Positions 7,057 through 11,896 of a stretch of DNA of 11,896 nt are shown here, one piece after another. The stretch is from assembly GCA_937888615.1 (NCBI GenBank), contig CALABZ010000332.1:1-11896 (forward strand), written 5' to 3'. Source of the DNA: an uncultured Lentisphaeria bacterium (GTDB lineage Bacteria; Verrucomicrobiota; Lentisphaeria; Victivallales; Victivallaceae). Below the pieces are notes generated by a model that made no database searches, was not told where the DNA came from, and saw nothing but the letters and a program-made list of their open reading frames with translations. Position 1 is the first letter of the stretch. Every line of letters starts with the position of its first letter. A program made the position numbers and the translations under genes.

Positions 7057-10000
7057 GTGATAAAACAGACGCCATTGCCGGGAACAAAGCTGCTGCTCCA
7101 TCGTGGGGATACCTTGACATTTCAACTCCAGGTGGAGGATATGCCGCCGGGCGAAGCTTTCCTGCGGACCAACCTCGGACGGGCGGATATCCGTCGCACT
7201 GAACAGGTCCGTCATACTGATTTGGAACTTCCGATTCTCGACCGCGCCTGGCATGACATTCCCATGCGCAAAGTGTCCGAGCACATGTATGAAATCCGCC
7301 TGCCGCTTTTCGAAGTCGGCGTGTTTGAGGCCAAATGCTGGTATCGCCACTCCGGGGTTTCCCGTCCGGTCTGGGCCGTCGGCACCGGAAATGTGGCCGT
7401 CAAGGTTGAGCCGGCCGAAAATTACTGCGCCAATACCATTTACACCGTTTTTCCGAGGCAGTTCAATCCTTCCATGACCGTAAACGAATCCTCCGAAAAC
7501 GAACTTCTCGCCCAACAGCTTGACAAACAGGGTTATACGGTTATTCCGCCCTCGGGCACATTTCGCGACGTAATCCGCCGGCTTGATTTCATCATCGGCA
7601 CACTGCGCAGCCGAATCATTCAACTGTTGCCGATTCATCCGATTCCGACCTCTTACGGCAAAATGGGACGCTATGGCAGCCCGTTCGCCTCGCTGGATTA
7701 TTTCGCGGTGGAGCCGGCGCTGGCCGAGTTCGACGTCCGCACCACGCCGATGGAGCAATTCCTGGAACTGGTGGATGCGATTCATTTACGCGGTTCGCGG
7801 GTTTTTCTCGATATTCCGGTGAACCATACCGGCTGGGCTTCGCGTCTGCATTGCGAACACCCGGACTGGTATGTGCGCGATCCCGACGGCACGTTTCAGA
7901 GCCCCGGCGCGTGGGGAACCGTCTGGGCGGACCTGTCCAAGCTTGATTACCGCCTGCCCGGGGTGCATCACCTGATGGCCGATGTGTTCCTGTACTGGTG
8001 CCGCCGCGGGGTGGATGGATTCCGTTGCGATGCCGGCTACATGCTGCCCTATGACGCCTGGGTTTACATCACCTCAAAAGTACGGCATGAATACCCGAAC
8101 GCCGTTTTTCTGCTGGAAGGACTCGGCGGTTCCTGGGACACGGTGGAAAAACTCCTCGGCGGGGCCGGTTTGAACTGGGCCTATTCCGAGCTTTTTCAAA
8201 ATTACGACCGCGAACAGATTACCAATTATCTGGAGAAATGGTGTTATCCGGTCAGCGAAACCCTCGGCGTCCAGACCAATTTCGTCGAAACCCACGACAA
8301 TCCGCGTCTGGCCGCCAAATCGAAATGCTGGTCGAAAATGCGCACCGCCATGTGTGCGCTGCTCTCGGTGGACGGGGCGTTCGGCATTACCAACGGGGTT
8401 GAATGGTACGCCGCCGACCGCATCAATGTTCATGGTTCCGCCTCGCTGAACTGGGGCGCAAAGGAAAACCAGGCGGAAGATATCCGGCGGCTTCAGACGA
8501 TTTTGTCGATTCATTCCGCTTTTGCCGCCGGCGCCGCGCTGAAGTTCATCCATATCAAAGACGGCAACACCCTGGCGTTGCGCCGCGAGTCCGCCGAAGA
8601 TGATTCCGTCGTGTTGGTGCTGGTAAACCTCGACGCCGAAAAACAACAGCGGATCGACTGGGATTCTTCGCTTTTCCAGTCAAACGGCCTGTTTGACCTG
8701 TTGTCCGGCGAGCAGTTCAGCCACCGTCAGGCCGGTTATCTGATGGAGCCCGGCGAAGTCCGTTGCCTGACCCCGAACGCCCACGAACTGGACGAATTGA
8801 ACCGGCAGTTGAAAACGCCGTGGATTTTTCCCGAAAAGATTCTTCGTCAGAAACGCCGCGCCCTCGCCGCCGAACTGTATGTGCGTTATCACGGATTTGA
8901 GGACATGCGGACTTTTGAGCTGGAAGAAGTGGCGGACAAATTGCGTGCCGATCCGTATCAGGTATGCGCCGAGATGGAGGGCTCCGACATGCCTTCCGTC
9001 ACCGAATGGTACGACGGCGTGGACCAGCGCCGGACCGTCATGCTGCCGCCCCGCGACATCCTGATCGTTTATTCGGATACATTTTTCAAGGTCGAATTGA
9101 TCAAAGGCAAGACCGCGATTGCCTCCACCGCCTGCCTGCCGATGGCTGACGGCCGTTTCTATGCGGCGATCACCTATTTGCACAACAACAAGAGTTATGC
9201 CGAAATACTTGATCTCAAGCTGACGGCCTTCCGGAATCGCAAGGCGGAGCATTCCTATGGCGTGATTATGCTGCTGCCGGACTCCGACCATGCCGATTGT
9301 CATACCATGGTGCCGCATAACGAACTCAAGAAAAACACGTATTTCGGCCTGTGCACCTCGCGTTTCAGCGCCTACAGCCTGGTTTGCGGCAAATGGGGCG
9401 CCGTCGTCAGCAAATACAACGCCATGCTCGCGGCCAATATCAACACCGAATACCCGACCGACAATACCATCCTGTTCAACCGCTGCCGCGCCTGGCTGGT
9501 TTACCAGGGCTATTCGCGCGAAATCAACCTGACCAGCCAGATCCGGTTCTGCGCCGAACAGAACAACTCGGTAAGCTGGGACTTCAATATTGTGGCCGGA
9601 CAGGGCAAAACCATCGGTTTGAGCATCGTCCTGCGCATGTCCGAGGTGGGAGACGCCATTTCGCTTTCGTTCGAACGCCATCAGGCCGGGTTGTTGGCAA
9701 ACACTCTTGAGGACCATTTCCCGGTCCGGCTGATTCTGCGTCCCGACCTCGAAGACCGCCTGATGCATGACATCACCCGCGCCTATACCGGTCCGGAACA
9801 GACATTTCCCCGGTCGATTGCCATTGACGGTACGCAGGTGGTCTTCACCCCGTCCCCGAACCATAAGTTGACGCTGACGCTGAGCGAAGGCACCTTTATT
9901 CTGGAGCCGGAATGGCAATACATGGTTTCATTGCCCGAGGAACAGGTACGCGGGCTCGACGCCCATACCGATCTGTTCAGTCCCGGTTATTTCGCTTTTG

Positions 10001-11307
10001 ACCTGAAGGGGGGCGAACACCAGATACTTTTCGCCGAAGTGAATGAAGCCGAACGGGTTCGTCAGCCTTATATCCGCAAGATGCCCGAACAGATTCCGCT
10101 GGAGCTTTCGATGCGTTATGCCCTGCGCCATTTCGTGGTCAAGCGCGACCAGTGGCACACGGTGATCGCCGGTTATCCGTGGTTCCTGGACTGGGGACGC
10201 GACACGCTGATCTGTTTGCGCGGGCTGATCCCGGCGGGCTTCGTCGAAGAAGGCAGCGAAATCATTCGCCAGTTCGCTCATTTCGAGGAAAACGGAACGC
10301 TGCCGAACGTGATTCGCGGCGAGGACGTGTCGAACCGCGACACCAGCGACGCCCCGCTCTGGTTCTTCGTCGCCGTCCACGACTATATTCAGGAGACCGG
10401 AAACAATGAGATCCTTGAGATGGATTGCGGCGGGCGCACCATTCTCGACGTTCTCAAATCAATCCTGATCCATTACCGCGACGGCACGCCGAACGGCATT
10501 TACATGGACCGCGAAAGCGGCCTGATTTTCAGTCCGTCCCACTTCACGTGGATGGATACCAATTACCCGGCCGGAACTCCCCGCGAGGGGTATCCGATCG
10601 AGATTCAGGCGCTCTGGGCCGCCGCCCTCCGCATGGTCGCCGAATACGATCCCGAACACGGTTGGAGCGAACTTCACACCAAAGTGCTTGACTCCATCGA
10701 GAAATATTATGTGCTCCCCGACCGCGACTACCTGAGCGACTGCCTTCATGCCGCCCCCGGCCAGAGTGCGGCGGAGGCGAAGGCGGACGACGCCTGCCGC
10801 CCGAACCAGCTTTTCGCGATCACCCTCGGAGCGTTGCGCAGGCGCGATATTCAGGTGAAGATGCTGCGGGCCTGTTCATGTCTGCTGGTGCCGGGCGCCA
10901 TCCGTTCGCTGGCCGACGCTCCGGTCAAATACCCGCAGCCGGTAACTCACAACGGGCAGTTGCTGAACGATCCGCTGCATCCGTATATCGGGCATTACAA
11001 GGGAGATGAGGACAACAGCCGCAAACCGGCGTATCACAACGGCACGGCGTGGAGCTGGGTGTTTCCGACCTACTGCGAAGCGATGTATATGTTGGACCCG
11101 GAGGCCCGTTCACAGGCGATCGCCCTGCTTCTCTCCAGCATGGTTCATATGTGCGGCGGTGCTCCCGGACAATTGCCGGAAGTCACCGACGGAGATTCGC
11201 CGCACGAATGGCGTGGCTGTGTGGCGCAGGCATGGAGCATGTCCGAGCTTTACCGCGTATACCGGATCATTCACGGAAAATCAGAGATCCAAACATCTCA
11301 GGATTGA
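7057..11307 (+). CDS. Bifunctional glycogen debranching protein, GH13 plus GH133 (amylo-alpha-1,6-glucosidase)
   Basis: Predicted to shorten and remove branches of glycogen: a glucanotransferase or amylase-type step by GH13, then hydrolysis of the alpha-1,6 stub by GH133. The 1416-aa product has an N-terminal beta-sandwich (about 10-125) and a GH13 barrel (about 128-500). The barrel's conserved regions are intact: DIPVNH (252-257), GFRCD with nucleophile D325, LLEG with acid E354, and VETHD with D414. An amylase-type beta domain extends to about 585, a helical linker to about 660, and a central beta-rich region to about 1000. The (alpha/alpha)6 GH133 domain (1010-1416) has DWGRDT (1045-1050), WMDTNYPAGTPR with D1167 as likely acid, RPNQ (1248-1251), HNGTAWSW (from 1327) and E1375 in GQLPEVTDGD, the place of the second carboxylate. 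No signal peptide, so cytoplasmic. Start is GTG with AGGA 9 nt upstream. The GH13 activity type is not certain from sequence. Confidence 0.9.
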   Translation: MIKQTPLPGTKLLLHRGDTLTFQLQVEDMPPGEAFLRTNLGRADIRRTEQVRHTDLELPILDRAWHDIPMRKVSEHMYEIRLPLFEVGVFEAKCWYRHSGVSRPVWAVGTGNVAVKVEPAENYCANTIYTVFPRQFNPSMTVNESSENELLAQQLDKQGYTVIPPSGTFRDVIRRLDFIIGTLRSRIIQLLPIHPIPTSYGKMGRYGSPFASLDYFAVEPALAEFDVRTTPMEQFLELVDAIHLRGSRVFLDIPVNHTGWASRLHCEHPDWYVRDPDGTFQSPGAWGTVWADLSKLDYRLPGVHHLMADVFLYWCRRGVDGFRCDAGYMLPYDAWVYITSKVRHEYPNAVFLLEGLGGSWDTVEKLLGGAGLNWAYSELFQNYDREQITNYLEKWCYPVSETLGVQTNFVETHDNPRLAAKSKCWSKMRTAMCALLSVDGAFGITNGVEWYAADRINVHGSASLNWGAKENQAEDIRRLQTILSIHSAFAAGAALKFIHIKDGNTLALRRESAEDDSVVLVLVNLDAEKQQRIDWDSSLFQSNGLFDLLSGEQFSHRQAGYLMEPGEVRCLTPNAHELDELNRQLKTPWIFPEKILRQKRRALAAELYVRYHGFEDMRTFELEEVADKLRADPYQVCAEMEGSDMPSVTEWYDGVDQRRTVMLPPRDILIVYSDTFFKVELIKGKTAIASTACLPMADGRFYAAITYLHNNKSYAEILDLKLTAFRNRKAEHSYGVIMLLPDSDHADCHTMVPHNELKKNTYFGLCTSRFSAYSLVCGKWGAVVSKYNAMLAANINTEYPTDNTILFNRCRAWLVYQGYSREINLTSQIRFCAEQNNSVSWDFNIVAGQGKTIGLSIVLRMSEVGDAISLSFERHQAGLLANTLEDHFPVRLILRPDLEDRLMHDITRAYTGPEQTFPRSIAIDGTQVVFTPSPNHKLTLTLSEGTFILEPEWQYMVSLPEEQVRGLDAHTDLFSPGYFAFDLKGGEHQILFAEVNEAERVRQPYIRKMPEQIPLELSMRYALRHFVVKRDQWHTVIAGYPWFLDWGRDTLICLRGLIPAGFVEEGSEIIRQFAHFEENGTLPNVIRGEDVSNRDTSDAPLWFFVAVHDYIQETGNNEILEMDCGGRTILDVLKSILIHYRDGTPNGIYMDRESGLIFSPSHFTWMDTNYPAGTPREGYPIEIQALWAAALRMVAEYDPEHGWSELHTKVLDSIEKYYVLPDRDYLSDCLHAAPGQSAAEAKADDACRPNQLFAITLGALRRRDIQVKMLRACSCLLVPGAIRSLADAPVKYPQPVTHNGQLLNDPLHPYIGHYKGDEDNSRKPAYHNGTAWSWVFPTYCEAMYMLDPEARSQAIALLLSSMVHMCGGAPGQLPEVTDGDSPHEWRGCVAQAWSMSELYRVYRIIHGKSEIQTSQD

Positions 11308-11896
11308 GAAAGCTGTTGGCATGGGTCGGGGACCAGCATTGGAGTTCCTTGCCGGCGTTGTATTCGCGACAGAAATTGCCCTGCCATTGTGTTTGATCGG
11401 TCGGCGGGACCGTGTCGATTTCGCTTAACAGTTTGAATGGAATCCTGATTTCCGCCGTCCAGCCGTTCGGGCCCTTATGCACCCGGCCTTCCCATGGACA
11501 GGCGGGCTTCTGGCCGACTTTCAGTCCATAGGAGGTTTCGAACTTGTATCCGCGGTGGTCGATGGCCAGTTGGATTGATTTGGCGCCGGGTTTCAGGAAC
11601 AATTCCACCAGATCCGAACTGATGAAAAAGTCGTGATCCGGGTTGCTGTATTTCGTGTCCGCCAATTCTTTGTCTGTTTCCATGGAAAAGGCGAAGTAGA
11701 CGGCTTCTCGGTCGAATACGCCTTTGACGTAGGTACGGCGACCGGCGGCGACCGTTTTGCCGTCGCGGGTTTTGTATTCATGGGCGGGGATATCCTGCCA
11801 GCAGGGATCGTCGAGCTTGCCGTCGATGACCGGCTGGCGGGAGATCAATTTCACCTCCATCTGCGGGCGCGGCGATTCGAGCTTGGCGTACAGGGC
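11267..11896 (-). CDS. CBM9-like carbohydrate-binding protein, N-terminus beyond window
   Basis: The minus-strand frame is open from the right edge through to TGA at 11267, giving 209 residues of a C-terminal part. An internal ATG at 11860 is probably not the start, because the frame continues upstream of it to the edge. The visible part looks like one carbohydrate-binding module family 9-like beta-sandwich. It has the entry motif PVIDGKLDDPCW near its start, a VYFAFSMETDKE strand pair, SSDLVELFLKP, a GWTAEIRIPFKLL strand, QGNFCREYNAGKELQCWSP and a terminal FGSLIF. Such domains bind sugars or decorate secreted enzymes and surface proteins in polysaccharide degraders; whether a signal peptide or a catalytic domain lies upstream cannot be seen. 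The 3' end overlaps the converging debranching gene by 41 bp. Confidence 0.8.
   Translation of the reverse strand, partial: ALYAKLESPRPQMEVKLISRQPVIDGKLDDPCWQDIPAHEYKTRDGKTVAAGRRTYVKGVFDREAVYFAFSMETDKELADTKYSNPDHDFFISSDLVELFLKPGAKSIQLAIDHRGYKFETSYGLKVGQKPACPWEGRVHKGPNGWTAEIRIPFKLLSEIDTVPPTDQTQWQGNFCREYNAGKELQCWSPTHANSFLNPEMFGSLIFRE

Noticed and set aside
6097..7785. Minus-strand open frame of 562 codons
   Set aside because: It runs antisense across the tgt end, the whole ComF gene, the promoter/leader and the start of the debranching gene, all of which are well supported on the plus strand. Its translation shows no family motif and is rich in Arg, Gln and His, as expected of an antisense shadow in GC-rich DNA.
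8680..9918. Minus-strand open frame of 412 codons inside the debranching gene
   Set aside because: It lies entirely opposite the central region of the debranching protein, with no recognisable domain and no supporting start signal. GC-rich codon bias readily leaves the opposite strand open.

Overview
The window is a compact bacterial chromosomal segment, GC-rich by eye, with seven protein-coding genes and almost no spare DNA. Two genes run off the ends. No tRNA, rRNA, CRISPR array, insertion sequence or phage module is visible. All genes look like ordinary chromosomal genes. A large GH13-GH133 glycogen-debranching protein, a CBM9-like protein and an antiporter with a signalling tail would fit a PVC-group bacterium such as Lentisphaerota or Verrucomicrobiota. 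That assignment is a low-confidence inference from gene content; no marker gene in the window settles it.

Layout. Positions 1-1867 (minus strand) hold xerD followed 3 nt later by apbE, which is cut by the left edge. A 178-bp divergent intergenic region separates them from a plus-strand gene (2046-4523) for a CPA2-type cation:proton antiporter. Its cytoplasmic tail appears to carry universal-stress-protein-like domains and a PTS EIIA-like domain. Next is a tightly packed plus-strand run, 4591-6918: a DJ-1/PfpI protein, tgt (ATGA overlap) and a ComF-family phosphoribosyltransferase (38-nt overlap). It has a plausible sigma70-type promoter overlapping the antiporter stop codon.

A strong-looking promoter immediately after the ComF gene (6921-6948) would give the next gene a leader of about 100 nt. 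The leader has a GC-rich core of hairpins with alternative pairings. That gene (7057-11307, 1416 aa, GTG start) encodes a GH13 domain, a central beta-rich region and a GH133 amylo-1,6-glucosidase domain in one chain. This is the two-activity layout familiar from eukaryotic glycogen debranching enzyme. The right end (11267-11896, minus) is the C-terminal part of a CBM9-like protein. It converges on the debranching gene and overlaps its 3' end by 41 bp.

Functional links. The xerD-apbE and DJ-1-tgt-comF clusters look like transcriptional conveniences rather than pathways. The most notable items are the bifunctional debranching protein with its candidate structured leader, and the antiporter whose EIIA-like domain keeps a histidine at the position phosphorylated in true EIIA proteins. 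I found no wholly new system that the sequence alone can prove.
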